Below are positions 9,511 to 18,631 of a stretch of DNA of 64,000 bases, one piece after another; the first letter of the stretch is position 1, and each line of letters begins with the position of its first letter. A program made the position numbers and the translations under genes. The stretch comes from Algoriphagus sp. PAP.12. GTDB taxonomy: Bacteria; Bacteroidota; Bacteroidia; Cytophagales; Cyclobacteriaceae. The notes under the pieces are model-generated. The model did no database searches and had not been told where the DNA came from. It saw only the letters and a list, made by a program, of their open reading frames with translations. The DNA lies in assembly GCF_026652115.1 (NCBI RefSeq), contig NZ_JAPPSQ010000006.1:173782-237781 (forward strand). The letters run 5' to 3'.

Positions 9511-9579
9511 GATTATTAAGAATTATTCTTAATTATTTTTAGAATCATTCTTAATAATCGGAATTCTATATTAATTTTG
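9511..9579 (+). promoter_or_regulatory. Promoter with nested inverted repeats upstream of the PepSY gene
   Basis: A perfect 13-bp inverted repeat (GATTATTAAGAAT at 9511-9523 with its complement at 9547-9559) contains a second perfect palindrome at 9516-9532. The -7 box TAATTTTG at 9572-9579 fits the Bacteroidetes consensus exactly, so the right arm covers the -33 region. CTTAA cores at 9528 and 9550 are 22 bases apart, two turns of DNA. This could be a Fur-like site or a site for the neighbouring response regulator. Confidence 0.6.
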
Positions 9580-9603
9580 ACCAAATCTAAATAAGCCTAT
9601 CCT

Positions 9604-10851
9604 ATGTCTCAGAATTCAACTCTTTGGAAGAAAACTAGATCTGCATTTCGCAAGGTCCATTTATGGGCTGGTCTTATCTCCGGTTTAATTGTTATTGCAG
9701 TTTGTTTGAGTGGTACCATCTACGTTTACAATACTGAAATCAGAGAATTGGCGGATTCTGAGAGGTATTTTATCGAAGAAGGTGAGACTAAATTGTCCTT
9801 GGATGAGATCAAGTCCAAAGTTGAGACTGATTTGAATGGGAATGTCACATCTCTTTTCGTAATGGATGGGGATGACAGAACTGTTCAAGTGGGTTTATTA
9901 AAAGAAGGCGAAAAGGGTAGAGGAACCACCTACTATGTTGATCCATATAATGGGGATATTGTGGCAGATAATTCTGAAAGATCTGGTACAGAGGAATTCA
10001 TGGGCTATATGTTTTCATTGCACCGTTGGCTATTGATTGATAAAATAGAAGAGCCGATTTTGGAAAGTATGGGCAACCGTGAATTGGGTAGACTGATCAA
10101 TGGTATCGCGACTTCCCTGTTTTTGTTGGGAGTGATCACTGGGATAGTAGTTTGGGTTCCACAAAAAGCCAAAAGCTGGAAACAAGGATTGAAAATCAAG
10201 TGGAATGCAAACTGGAAACGTGTCAACCATGATTTGCATAATACCTTGGCTTTTTATTCTCTATTTATCCTTTTTGTAATGTCTGCAACGGGACTTTTCT
10301 GGTCCTTCGAATGGTATCGCGAGGGATGGCAAAAGACTTGGGATACTTACAGTCCTCCAAGACAAGGTGCTCCGGCTGGTCAAAGAGGTGGAGGTCCTGA
10401 AGGCGAAAAAGAGCAAAAAGCTGAAATTCCAGTTTTGGATTTCTCTTTGGACAAAGCTGTAGCTGTTGCTAATGAGGCTCTACCGTATGATGGAAATGTG
10501 AGAATATCCATTCCTCAAAACGGTTCTCAGGATATTTCAATCAGCAAATATTCAACTGCTTTTTTTGCAAAAGCTGGTTCAGATCAGGTTTCCCTTGATC
10601 AAAGCTCATTGGCTGTCAAAGAGACGAAACTCTTTTCTGATATGAGTACTCGTCAACAAATAGGTAGGTCTGTGAAAAGTCTTCATACAGGTGAAATTTT
10701 TGGTCCTTTCACTAAATTTCTATGGTTCTTAGGTTGTTTAATCGCCACTTCACTTCCTATTACTGGGACACTGATTTGGTTGAATAAAAAGAAGAAAAAA
10801 TCTTCGAGAAAAAAGGCACAGCCAGCTCGAAAAGTAGCTGAGATGGCATAA
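9604..10851 (+). CDS. PepSY-associated transmembrane protein
   Basis: An inner-membrane protein of the PepSY_TM family (415 residues, full length). The first helix is at residues 20-40 (HLWAGLISGLIVIAVCLSG). Helices follow near residues 180-200, 215-235 and 375-395, with a periplasmic domain carrying DPYNGDIV-type PepSY sequence between them. Conserved histidines at the helix ends (HLWAG, LHRWL, HDLHN, LHTGE) are typical and suggest haem binding. Related proteins are implicated in iron-siderophore reduction. Here the position beside a metal two-component system and RND pump suggests metal handling. A highly basic C-terminal tail is in the cytoplasm. The nested inverted repeats upstream imply tight control. 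Confidence 0.88.
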   Translation: MSQNSTLWKKTRSAFRKVHLWAGLISGLIVIAVCLSGTIYVYNTEIRELADSERYFIEEGETKLSLDEIKSKVETDLNGNVTSLFVMDGDDRTVQVGLLKEGEKGRGTTYYVDPYNGDIVADNSERSGTEEFMGYMFSLHRWLLIDKIEEPILESMGNRELGRLINGIATSLFLLGVITGIVVWVPQKAKSWKQGLKIKWNANWKRVNHDLHNTLAFYSLFILFVMSATGLFWSFEWYREGWQKTWDTYSPPRQGAPAGQRGGGPEGEKEQKAEIPVLDFSLDKAVAVANEALPYDGNVRISIPQNGSQDISISKYSTAFFAKAGSDQVSLDQSSLAVKETKLFSDMSTRQQIGRSVKSLHTGEIFGPFTKFLWFLGCLIATSLPITGTLIWLNKKKKKSSRKKAQPARKVAEMA

Positions 10852-10881
10852 TCTTTCTGTCTTTCAGCTATTTTTCTAAAT

Positions 10882-10899
10882 ATTTAAGCAAAATTTAAG
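10882..10899 (+). promoter_or_regulatory. Direct repeat, candidate response-regulator box (autoregulation)
   Basis: ATTTAAG at 10882-10888 is repeated exactly at 10893-10899. The 11-base period is typical of OmpR/PhoB-type regulator sites. The same TTAAG-N6-TTAAG pattern precedes the pump gene at 12994-13009. The box lies 44 bases before the regulator start codon. Confidence 0.5.
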
Positions 10900-10943
10900 A
10901 AGGAAATGTGCCTTTGCATTTCTGTATATCTGAATTTTGCAAC

Positions 10944-11612
10944 ATGCGAATCTTAGTAGTAGAAGATGAACCTGGAATCTCCAATTTTCTCAAACAGGGA
11001 TTGGAAGAAGAAGGCTTTGCCGTAGATATTGCCGACAATGGAAAATCTGGTTTGGATTTGGCCCAATCCGGAGAGTATGATTTGCTCTTACTTGATTGGA
11101 TGATTCCCGGCTTAAGTGGAGTCGAGTTGTTGAGGCAATTCAGAAAAGAAGATACTACTACTCCAACTATTTTTTTGACAGCGAAGGATACAGTAGATGA
11201 AACAATTTTTGGTCTGCAGGCTGGTGCAAATGATTATATTAAAAAGCCTTTTCACTTTGAGGAATTACTTGAGAGGATAAAAGTTCAGCTGAGAGGAAGG
11301 AACGTACCATCAGAGGAATTGAAATTGGGACCTATCAAATTGATTCCATCAAGTTTTCAGGTATTCAAAGGAGAAAAAGAAGTGACTTTGACTCAAAAGG
11401 AATTTTCGCTTTTGGAATATCTAATTCAGCATAAAAACAAAGTTTGTAGCCGGACAAAAATCATTGAAAGCGTCTGGGATATTCATTTTGAATACAATAC
11501 AGGAGTTATAGACGTATTTATCAATTCCTTGCGAAAGAAATTGGATTTGAATAAGGAGGAAGATTATATTCAGACAGTGCGTGGAGTAGGATATATGGCC
11601 AAAGACCTATGA
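10944..11612 (+). CDS. OmpR/CusR-type response regulator
   Basis: A two-component DNA-binding regulator, 222 residues. The receiver domain (residues 1-115) has the acidic pocket E7-D8, the phosphoacceptor Asp51 (LLLLDWMIP), the Thr and Lys of the switch (FLTAKD) and a KPF loop. The C-terminal winged helix (residues 125-220) has the expected VNSLRKKL-like recognition helix and the VRGVGY hairpin. The start is set at the ATG giving MRILVVEDE; the ATG twelve codons upstream adds a non-conserved tail. The stop overlaps the kinase ATG. It is probably a heavy-metal (Cu/Ag/Zn type) regulator because the next genes encode a CusA/CusB-type pump. Confidence 0.93.
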   Translation: MRILVVEDEPGISNFLKQGLEEEGFAVDIADNGKSGLDLAQSGEYDLLLLDWMIPGLSGVELLRQFRKEDTTTPTIFLTAKDTVDETIFGLQAGANDYIKKPFHFEELLERIKVQLRGRNVPSEELKLGPIKLIPSSFQVFKGEKEVTLTQKEFSLLEYLIQHKNKVCSRTKIIESVWDIHFEYNTGVIDVFINSLRKKLDLNKEEDYIQTVRGVGYMAKDL

Positions 11613-12997
11613 AAAATACGTACAGGCAACAGATAGCAATGAGACTCACAGGAGTCACTGCACTGATTATTTTGTTGGTGTTTGCGATCATTTATGTGGT
11701 TGTTCGGGTTACCGTTGTTTCATCCATTGATAGAGAACTCCAATTAGAAACGGACAAGCACAAAAGCCAGATTTTCATCGTGGATGGCGAGATTCGATTT
11801 TCTCATAAAGATGAGTGGCAAGAGCAGGAGCATAGTCAGATTCAACTCAATCCTATTTTTATCGAAATCGTGGATGCTAGTGGAGAAAGTATGGACCGTT
11901 CCCCAAATTTGCGTGAAAACCATCTCGACTTTTTTCCACAAAAAGCAGGTAGTGGTGAAGCTTGGACTCATAGAACAGGAGCTAGGGAATTGCGTCAAAT
12001 GCAGATTCCATTGATGAATGGAGCTGAAAAAGAAGGGTATTTGTTGGTGGCAAAATCATTTGAGGACATTAGAACACTTTTGAATAATCTTAGGAACGTT
12101 CTTTTGTTATTGTATCCAGGTATTTTGATTTCGGTTTTTTTGGTAATGAGATATCACGCTGATAAAAGCATTGAGCCCATCAGATCCATTATCAAAAAGA
12201 CAAATTTGATCACACAGAGTAATTTGAATGAAAGAATTCCTTTGATCAAACCGAATGATGAAATTGGTCAATTATCTTCTTCTATAAATAGTTTGCTCAA
12301 TCGACTTGAGAGTGCTTTGAAACGAGAGAAGCAATTTACTTCAGATGCATCTCATGAATTGAGGACTCCATTGGCTGTGTTAAGAGGAACTCTAGAGGTG
12401 TTGATTCGAAAACCCAGAAGTCAGGAAGAATATGTTGAAAAGATTCAAACTTCCCTTCAATCAATAGATAGGATGACTGCCATTACTGACCAGCTATTGG
12501 CATTGGCAAGAGCAGATGTGGGAAAACTTCATGAAGTAGAAGAGTGTGAATTGATGGCTTTCTGTGAGGAGTTTGTTTCTGAAAAAAGTCAGCAGACTGG
12601 AAGAGAAATTGAATTGGCATATGAATTGGGAATGCCGATTTTTGTTAAAACTAATGAGAAGGCATTGAGACTGATTTTGAATAATCTTTTGGGAAACGCA
12701 TTGAAATATTCCGAAGCAGAAAGTCCGGTCATTTTAAAAGTAAGTAAGCCAGAATCAGGGGTGAAAATAGAAGTGATAGACCAAGGAGTAGGGGTAGCCG
12801 AAGAGAACCTGGAACGCATTTTTGATCCATTTTTTAGAGAAAAGGAGGATAACTCAGAGGGCAAACAAGGAACAGGCCTGGGATTGGCTATTGTCAAAAA
12901 GATTTCTGATGAGCTTGGTCTTAATATTCAGGTTTTCAGCCGAAAAAACGAAGGGTCTACCTTTTCTATTGGCTTTCCTGCCGAATTTCAATCTTAA
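11609..12997 (+). CDS. Sensor histidine kinase
   Basis: The partner of the preceding regulator, 462 residues. Two membrane helices (residues 13-35 and about 163-180) bracket a periplasmic sensing domain of about 125 residues. HAMP follows, then the HisKA box with phosphorylated His249 in SHELRTP, then the HATPase domain with N (NNLLGNALKYS), G1 (DQGVGV) and G2 (GTGLGLAIVKK) boxes. The order matches CusS-type heavy-metal sensors. Its ATG overlaps the regulator stop by four bases, so they are coupled. The stop codon lies inside the first repeat of the candidate regulator box that precedes the pump. Confidence 0.94.
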   Translation: MKNTYRQQIAMRLTGVTALIILLVFAIIYVVVRVTVVSSIDRELQLETDKHKSQIFIVDGEIRFSHKDEWQEQEHSQIQLNPIFIEIVDASGESMDRSPNLRENHLDFFPQKAGSGEAWTHRTGARELRQMQIPLMNGAEKEGYLLVAKSFEDIRTLLNNLRNVLLLLYPGILISVFLVMRYHADKSIEPIRSIIKKTNLITQSNLNERIPLIKPNDEIGQLSSSINSLLNRLESALKREKQFTSDASHELRTPLAVLRGTLEVLIRKPRSQEEYVEKIQTSLQSIDRMTAITDQLLALARADVGKLHEVEECELMAFCEEFVSEKSQQTGREIELAYELGMPIFVKTNEKALRLILNNLLGNALKYSEAESPVILKVSKPESGVKIEVIDQGVGVAEENLERIFDPFFREKEDNSEGKQGTGLGLAIVKKISDELGLNIQVFSRKNEGSTFSIGFPAEFQS

Positions 12998-13009
12998 GGA
13001 AATCTTAAG
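12991..13009 (+). promoter_or_regulatory. Direct repeat, candidate response-regulator box of the pump operon
   Basis: ATCTTAAG at 12991-12998 is repeated exactly at 13002-13009, again with an 11-base period and giving TTAAG-N6-TTAAG. It overlaps the kinase stop codon and lies 58 bases before the pump start, so the pump may have its own inducible promoter inside the operon. Confidence 0.55.
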
Positions 13010-13067
13010 TAAATACTAAAGGTATCCTAATTCCCTGTTGTGATCTTTACGGTACAATTTGATACCG

Positions 13068-16000
13068 ATGTTAGATTCAATTATTAGATGGAGTATTTCC
13101 AATAAACTCATTGTTGGAATTTTTATTTTATTCTGGATTGGCTTTGGGATTTATTCTCTGAGCAATATTCCAATTGGAGCTGTTCCTGATGTGACCAATA
13201 ATCAGGTGCAGGTGATCACTACTTCCCGTAATTTAGCAACAGAGGACGTGGAAAAATATTTGACCTACCCTGTTGAGTTAGAAATGGCCAACCTGCCAGG
13301 GGTCAAAGAAATCCGCTCCATTTCTAAGTTTGGTCTTTCCGTAGTAACAATCGTTTTCGACGATGACTTGGGGACTTATCTGCCAAGACAATTGATTGCA
13401 GAGCGATTAAAAATTGCTGAAGAAAGTATTCCTGCCGGTTTTGGAAAACCTTTCATGGGGCCTATTTCTACAGGTTTGGGTGAGATTTACCAATATGTCA
13501 TAGATGTCAAGCCTGGATATGAAGATGAGTATAGCATCACCGATCTTAGAACGATTCAAGATTGGGTAGTCAGAAGACAATTGGCCGGGATACCAGGTGT
13601 CATTGAGGTCAATACTTGGGGAGGCTATTTAAAGCAATATGAAGTAGCAGTCAATCCTGAGCGATTGAGAGGAATGAATATCAGTTTACATCAGATATTC
13701 GCTGCTTTAGAGCAAAATAATTCTATCGCAGGCGGGAGTTATATTGAAAAAACCAATGAGAGCTTTTTTATCCGAGGTGAGGGTCTTGTAGAGTCTTTGG
13801 AAGATATTGGAAATATCGTAGTGGAACAAAGAGGCGGTTCACCGATTTATATCCGGGATTTAGCAAAAGTACAATACGGAAGTGCCAACCGATTTGGAGC
13901 TATAACAGCAAATGGTGAAGGAGAAAAAGTACTGGGGCAGATCATGATGCTCAAAGGAGCTGATTCCAAACGTACCATTGATTTGGTTAAAGAACGGATT
14001 GCTGAAATGGAAACAACTCTTCCTGAAGGTGTTTATATCAATGGCTTTTTGGATCGTTCAGATTTAGTAGGGAGAACAACCAATACCATCGCAAAAAACT
14101 TAGTAGAAGGATGTTTGATCGTGGTTTTTGTTGTAGTGCTTCTTTTGGGAAATCTAAGATCAGGTTTGGTTGTGGCTTCTGTAATTCCGTTGAGTTTACT
14201 TTTTGCGCTATCATTAATGTACATCTTTGGCGTTGATGCCAATTTGATGAGTTTGGGTGCGATTGATTTCGGGATCATTATTGATGGAGCAGTCATTATT
14301 GTAGAATATATCGCCTATAAGTTTACTCAATCATCAGGAGTCCTAGCAGTCATGAACCCGGATGAAAAGAGGAAGAAAAAGGATGAAATTTCTTTTGAAG
14401 GATCTTCGAAAATGATGCACTCTGCAATTTTTGGTCAGATCATTATCATCATTGTATTTATACCTATTTTATCACTTTCTGGAGTGGAAGGGAAAATGTT
14501 CCGGCCTATGGCTGAAGTATTCAGCTTTGCCTTGATAGGAGCTATGATTTTGGGATTGACCTATGTTCCAGTGGCTTCTGCTTTGTTTTTAAAATCAGCA
14601 CATCAGGGGCCGAAAAATATCTCCGTTAGAATTATCAAAGCGCTTAACAAGGTTTATGAACCAACGATTCGATGGGCAATTGATCATGGAAAAATTGTCT
14701 TGTCTTTCGCTGGAGCGATGTTGATAGGTGCAGTATTACTTTTCAGTTCCATGGGCTCTGAATTTGTGCCAACATTAGATGAGGGCGACTTTGTGATCCA
14801 GCCGGTCCTAAAAACTGGGACAACTCTGACCAAAACTGTTGAGGTAATCACTGAAATGGAAAAGATCCTGATGGAATTTCCGGAGGTGAATCAGGTAGTT
14901 ACCAGAATTGGAGCTGCGGAAATCCCTACTGATCCAATGTCCATGGAAGAAAGTGATGTGATAGTGACGCTTCATCCACCATCAGAATGGACTACGGTCG
15001 AAACCAAAGATGAATTAGCGGATAAATTTAAAGAAGCATTGCAGGCGATTCCGGGATTGGATTTTGAATTTACTCAGCCAATTGAAATGAGGTTTAATGA
15101 ATTAATCACAGGGGTTCGGGCTGATTTGGCGATCAAAGTATTTGGAGAGGATTTAGACGTACTATTGTCAACAGCAGAGGAAATTGAAGCTGCAATTCAG
15201 GGCGTGGATGGTGCTGCTGATATTATTCTTGAAAAAGTAGATGGTCTTCCTCAAATGAAGATTGAATATGATCGAGTAAAAATAGCCAAATATGGATTGA
15301 ATATTTCTGATTTGAACGAGGTGGTAACTATGGGTTTTGCGGGCATGTCAGCAGGGACAGTTTTCGAAGGAGAAAAGCAATTTGAATTGGTAGTTCGGTT
15401 TGAAGAGCCCTTCAGAAAAGATATCGTCCATTTGGAAAATGCATCCATTGAGCTGCCAAATGGAGGTTTTGTACCCCTTTCTGAATTGGCAAAAGTGACC
15501 TATACCAAAGGCCCTGCAAAAATATCAAGAGATAATACACAGAGAAGAATAGTTATTGGAGTGAATGTTCGAAATAGAGATTTACAATCTGTGGTAGATG
15601 ATATTCAGGAGATTGTAAGAACTCAAATCGATATTCCTGAAGGATATAGAGTGGATTATGGTGGACAATTTGAAAACCTTCAACAAGCGAGAGCGAGATT
15701 GATGATTGCAGTTCCTATTGCATTGGTGTTGATTTTCATTCTCCTGTACTTTGCTTTTTCCTCAGCAAGAGACGCCATGATGATTTATTCTGCGATTCCA
15801 CTTTCTGCGATTGGAGGGGTTCTTCTTTTGTGGTTGCGAGATTTGCCATTTAGTATTTCTGCAGGTGTTGGTTTTATCGCACTTTTCGGAATTGCTGTAT
15901 TGAATGGTATTGTACTAATTGAGCATTTCAAATCCATGGAGGATCGATTTGATTCACTAAAGGACTTAGTAATAACGGGTGCTAAAGAAAGACTTAGACC

Positions 16001-17390
16001 AGTATTATTGACTGCTTCTGCAGCTGCTTTGGGCTTTTTACCGATGGCAGTTTCGGGTTCGGCAGGTGCCGAAGTTCAGAGGCCATTGGCCACAGTAGTG
16101 ATCGGAGGATTGATTTCAGCGACGATATTGACTTTGGTTGTTTTACCGGTTTTATACATGATTTTTAATTCCAAAAAGAAATTAGGAGGAGGTCCTTCTA
16201 AATTGGCTGTGATCTTGGTTTTCTTAACTTTCTTAGGTGGAAATGAGGTTTTGGCTCAGGAAAAAGTTCCCGTTAATCTAGATTCTGCTTTGAGTATTGC
16301 CCGAAGTCAAAACTTAGATTTGCAAGCGGCTCGAATGGCATCAGAAAGTGCAAATGCGTTTTCCAAATCCGGGTGGGAAATAGATAAGACTACGGTTTAC
16401 TATGCCGAGGATCAAAATGATATCGCTGAAAATGGATTTTATAATCGAAAGTGGGGGATTCACCAGCGGTTTGATTTCCCAACCCTTTATGGTGCTCAAA
16501 AAAACCTGTATCAAGCCAGATCTGAGAAAGCTTTGGCACAGGTTGAACTAGCCCAAATGGGAATTGAAAAAGAAGTGAGTCAACGTTATGTGGAGGTCGT
16601 GTTTTGGAAAGAATCCGAGAAGAACTATGCATTTCTAGATAGCCTTTATGGCGAGTTTGCAAGAGCGGCCAATAGAAAATTTGAATTGGGAGAAAGCAAT
16701 TTATTAGAAAAACTGACGGCCGATTCCAAGCAAAAGGAGATTGTTTTGAAAAGAAATGAAGCCTCTCAAAACTTAGAAATCGCGAAAACCCAACTTCAAA
16801 AGTTATTGAATTTGGATGAGGAATTGATTTTAGTAGATGAATTTCCAGATTTGACAATTCCTGAAAACTTTGAAAACCATCCCGGAATGCAATGGTATGC
16901 TGCCGGCATGGAGGAGGCTGCCTATCAGGTGAAATCTGAAAAGAGATCCATGCTGCCAGATATCAGTATTGATTTATTTCGAGGAACTAACCCAGAACCT
17001 GGGGCTGAGGTTTACCCGGGGTTTCAGGCCGGTGTAGGCATCCCTTTGTTTTTTGGATCCCAAAAAGCCAAAGTCAAAGCAGGGAAATACTACGAGGAGC
17101 AAATCGCTTTAGAAGCAGCATCCTATTCTCAAAAACTAGATACACAGCGAGAGGCTTTGATGAAATCCCTTGAGCAAAGTAAGCGAGTGATTGACTATTT
17201 TGAAACTGAGGGAGAAACACTTTCCAATCAACTTCAAAACCAAGCCAACCAATCATTTAAAAACGGAGAGATCGATTTTCTTCAATTCGTGCAATTGTTG
17301 GAAAATGCGAGAAATATCCGATTACAATATTTACAAAGTAAGCTGGATTACCAGCGATCCATTCTTGAGCTAACTTATTTGACATTCTAA
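13068..17390 (+). CDS. CusA/CzcA-type heavy-metal RND pump fused to a TolC/CusC-type outer-membrane channel
   Basis: A proton-driven metal efflux transporter, 1440 residues from the ATG at 13068; an in-frame TTG three codons upstream is less likely. Residues 1 to about 1040 are a complete HME-RND protein with 12 membrane helices, two large periplasmic loops and the SLGAIDFGIIIDGAVIIVE helix that carries the proton relay. The remaining 370 residues or so are an outer-membrane factor with two OEP repeats (SALSIARSQNLDLQAARM and onwards). At the junction, about residues 1045-1065, lies a hydrophobic stretch ending LAQE that looks exactly like a signal peptide with a signal peptidase I site. The two parts are therefore probably separated after export. 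Such fusions are known in Bacteroidetes. Confidence 0.93.
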   Translation: MLDSIIRWSISNKLIVGIFILFWIGFGIYSLSNIPIGAVPDVTNNQVQVITTSRNLATEDVEKYLTYPVELEMANLPGVKEIRSISKFGLSVVTIVFDDDLGTYLPRQLIAERLKIAEESIPAGFGKPFMGPISTGLGEIYQYVIDVKPGYEDEYSITDLRTIQDWVVRRQLAGIPGVIEVNTWGGYLKQYEVAVNPERLRGMNISLHQIFAALEQNNSIAGGSYIEKTNESFFIRGEGLVESLEDIGNIVVEQRGGSPIYIRDLAKVQYGSANRFGAITANGEGEKVLGQIMMLKGADSKRTIDLVKERIAEMETTLPEGVYINGFLDRSDLVGRTTNTIAKNLVEGCLIVVFVVVLLLGNLRSGLVVASVIPLSLLFALSLMYIFGVDANLMSLGAIDFGIIIDGAVIIVEYIAYKFTQSSGVLAVMNPDEKRKKKDEISFEGSSKMMHSAIFGQIIIIIVFIPILSLSGVEGKMFRPMAEVFSFALIGAMILGLTYVPVASALFLKSAHQGPKNISVRIIKALNKVYEPTIRWAIDHGKIVLSFAGAMLIGAVLLFSSMGSEFVPTLDEGDFVIQPVLKTGTTLTKTVEVITEMEKILMEFPEVNQVVTRIGAAEIPTDPMSMEESDVIVTLHPPSEWTTVETKDELADKFKEALQAIPGLDFEFTQPIEMRFNELITGVRADLAIKVFGEDLDVLLSTAEEIEAAIQGVDGAADIILEKVDGLPQMKIEYDRVKIAKYGLNISDLNEVVTMGFAGMSAGTVFEGEKQFELVVRFEEPFRKDIVHLENASIELPNGGFVPLSELAKVTYTKGPAKISRDNTQRRIVIGVNVRNRDLQSVVDDIQEIVRTQIDIPEGYRVDYGGQFENLQQARARLMIAVPIALVLIFILLYFAFSSARDAMMIYSAIPLSAIGGVLLLWLRDLPFSISAGVGFIALFGIAVLNGIVLIEHFKSMEDRFDSLKDLVITGAKERLRPVLLTASAAALGFLPMAVSGSAGAEVQRPLATVVIGGLISATILTLVVLPVLYMIFNSKKKLGGGPSKLAVILVFLTFLGGNEVLAQEKVPVNLDSALSIARSQNLDLQAARMASESANAFSKSGWEIDKTTVYYAEDQNDIAENGFYNRKWGIHQRFDFPTLYGAQKNLYQARSEKALAQVELAQMGIEKEVSQRYVEVVFWKESEKNYAFLDSLYGEFARAANRKFELGESNLLEKLTADSKQKEIVLKRNEASQNLEIAKTQLQKLLNLDEELILVDEFPDLTIPENFENHPGMQWYAAGMEEAAYQVKSEKRSMLPDISIDLFRGTNPEPGAEVYPGFQAGVGIPLFFGSQKAKVKAGKYYEEQIALEAASYSQKLDTQREALMKSLEQSKRVIDYFETEGETLSNQLQNQANQSFKNGEIDFLQFVQLLENARNIRLQYLQSKLDYQRSILELTYLTF

Positions 17391-18532
17391 TGAATTTCCA
17401 AAACGTATTAATTTCTGGCCTGGCCTTATCCCTGATTTTATCGGGCTGTAGTTCCAATTCAAACCAAGAGGAAGCTATCCAGGTATCTGAACGTACTTCT
17501 GATTCAGGTTTGATAACTCTTTCTCAAAAGCAATTTGAGACAATGAAAATGACATGGGGAAGTTTGGAATCCAATGATTTTTCTGAGGAATTGGCGTTGC
17601 AGGGAATGGTGAAAGTTCCGGTAGAAGGTATGCAGGAAATCACTCCAATCTATGGAGGCTATGTTTCCGGTTTGAGTTTGATTGAAGGACAATCTGTGAG
17701 AAGAGGACAGGTTTTGTTCTATCTGGAAAGCCCTGAATTCGTTAAGCTACAGCAAGATTATCTGGAAGCTGCAAGCCAATTGGCCTATCTAAAGGCTGAA
17801 AATGATCGTCAAAAGACTCTTTTTGCAGAGCAGATCTCTGCTGAAAAAAACTATCTCAAAGCGAATTCTGAGTTTCAGGCTACTTTGGCGAAAGCTGAGG
17901 CATTGAAGCAGCAATTGAAAATGATTCAGATTGATGCTGAGTCATTGACTGCAACTACTATTCGCTCCAAGATTCCGGTCGTTTCTCCAATCAATGGCTA
18001 TGTTGAAGAAGTTTTTGCTGTTCCGGGCTCTTATTTAGCAGCATCAGGAAAAGCAATGACTCTTTTGAATAAGGACCACCTCCATGTTGAGTTGATAGTT
18101 TTTGAAAAAGATGCCACAAAGTTGAGAATTGGACAGCACGTGAAAGTCTTTTTACCGGATCAGCCTGGGACTGTGATGGATGCTGAAATTCATGTGATCG
18201 GTCAGGCGATCAATAAAGAAAGACAATTGAATGTCCATGCGGATATGATTAATGATGAAGAGGAAAGAAGTTTGGTTCCAGGAATGTATTTGGAAGCGAG
18301 AGTTCAATTGGATCCAAAAGAAGGTTTGGCACTTCCAGAAACCGCAGTTGGTGAAGAGGATGGTCGCTATTTTATTTTAGTACAAGAGTCTCAGGAGGGA
18401 AATAATTTCCAATTAAGGAAAGTAGAAGTTGACTTGGGAGAAAACCAAGGGAGTTTTGTTCAAGTGATTCCTAAATCTGATTTGAGTCCTAATGCAAAGA
18501 TTTTGACCAAGGGTATTTTCAACTTGATATAA
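17390..18532 (+). CDS. RND periplasmic adaptor, CusB/HlyD family lipoprotein
   Basis: This protein links the inner-membrane RND pump to the outer-membrane channel and may feed metal to the pump. It is 380 residues long. The signal sequence ends in the lipobox LSGC (Cys20), so it is lipid-anchored. A lipoyl-like half (about residues 85-110, GGYVSGLSLIEGQSVRRGQ), a coiled-coil hairpin (about 120-185), the second lipoyl half and a beta-barrel domain follow in the usual order. No His/Met-rich extension is seen, so the metal is not obvious. The ATG overlaps the pump stop by one base (TAATG). A strong terminator follows, closing the operon. Confidence 0.93.
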   Translation: MNFQNVLISGLALSLILSGCSSNSNQEEAIQVSERTSDSGLITLSQKQFETMKMTWGSLESNDFSEELALQGMVKVPVEGMQEITPIYGGYVSGLSLIEGQSVRRGQVLFYLESPEFVKLQQDYLEAASQLAYLKAENDRQKTLFAEQISAEKNYLKANSEFQATLAKAEALKQQLKMIQIDAESLTATTIRSKIPVVSPINGYVEEVFAVPGSYLAASGKAMTLLNKDHLHVELIVFEKDATKLRIGQHVKVFLPDQPGTVMDAEIHVIGQAINKERQLNVHADMINDEEERSLVPGMYLEARVQLDPKEGLALPETAVGEEDGRYFILVQESQEGNNFQLRKVEVDLGENQGSFVQVIPKSDLSPNAKILTKGIFNLI

Positions 18533-18536
18533 TTTG

Positions 18537-18565
18537 AAACCCGGATTTTGTCCGGGTTTTTTGTA
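18537..18565 (+). terminator. Intrinsic terminator of the metal-efflux operon
   Basis: A perfect 9-bp GC-rich stem (18537-18545 with 18551-18559, loop TTTTG) is followed by a T run, five bases past the adaptor stop. Confidence 0.9.
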
Positions 18566-18631
18566 TCTCGATTTTCATGGTCAATCTTTAAAAAAATGAT
18601 TATTTAGCATTCTAAATAAATTTTTAAAGCA

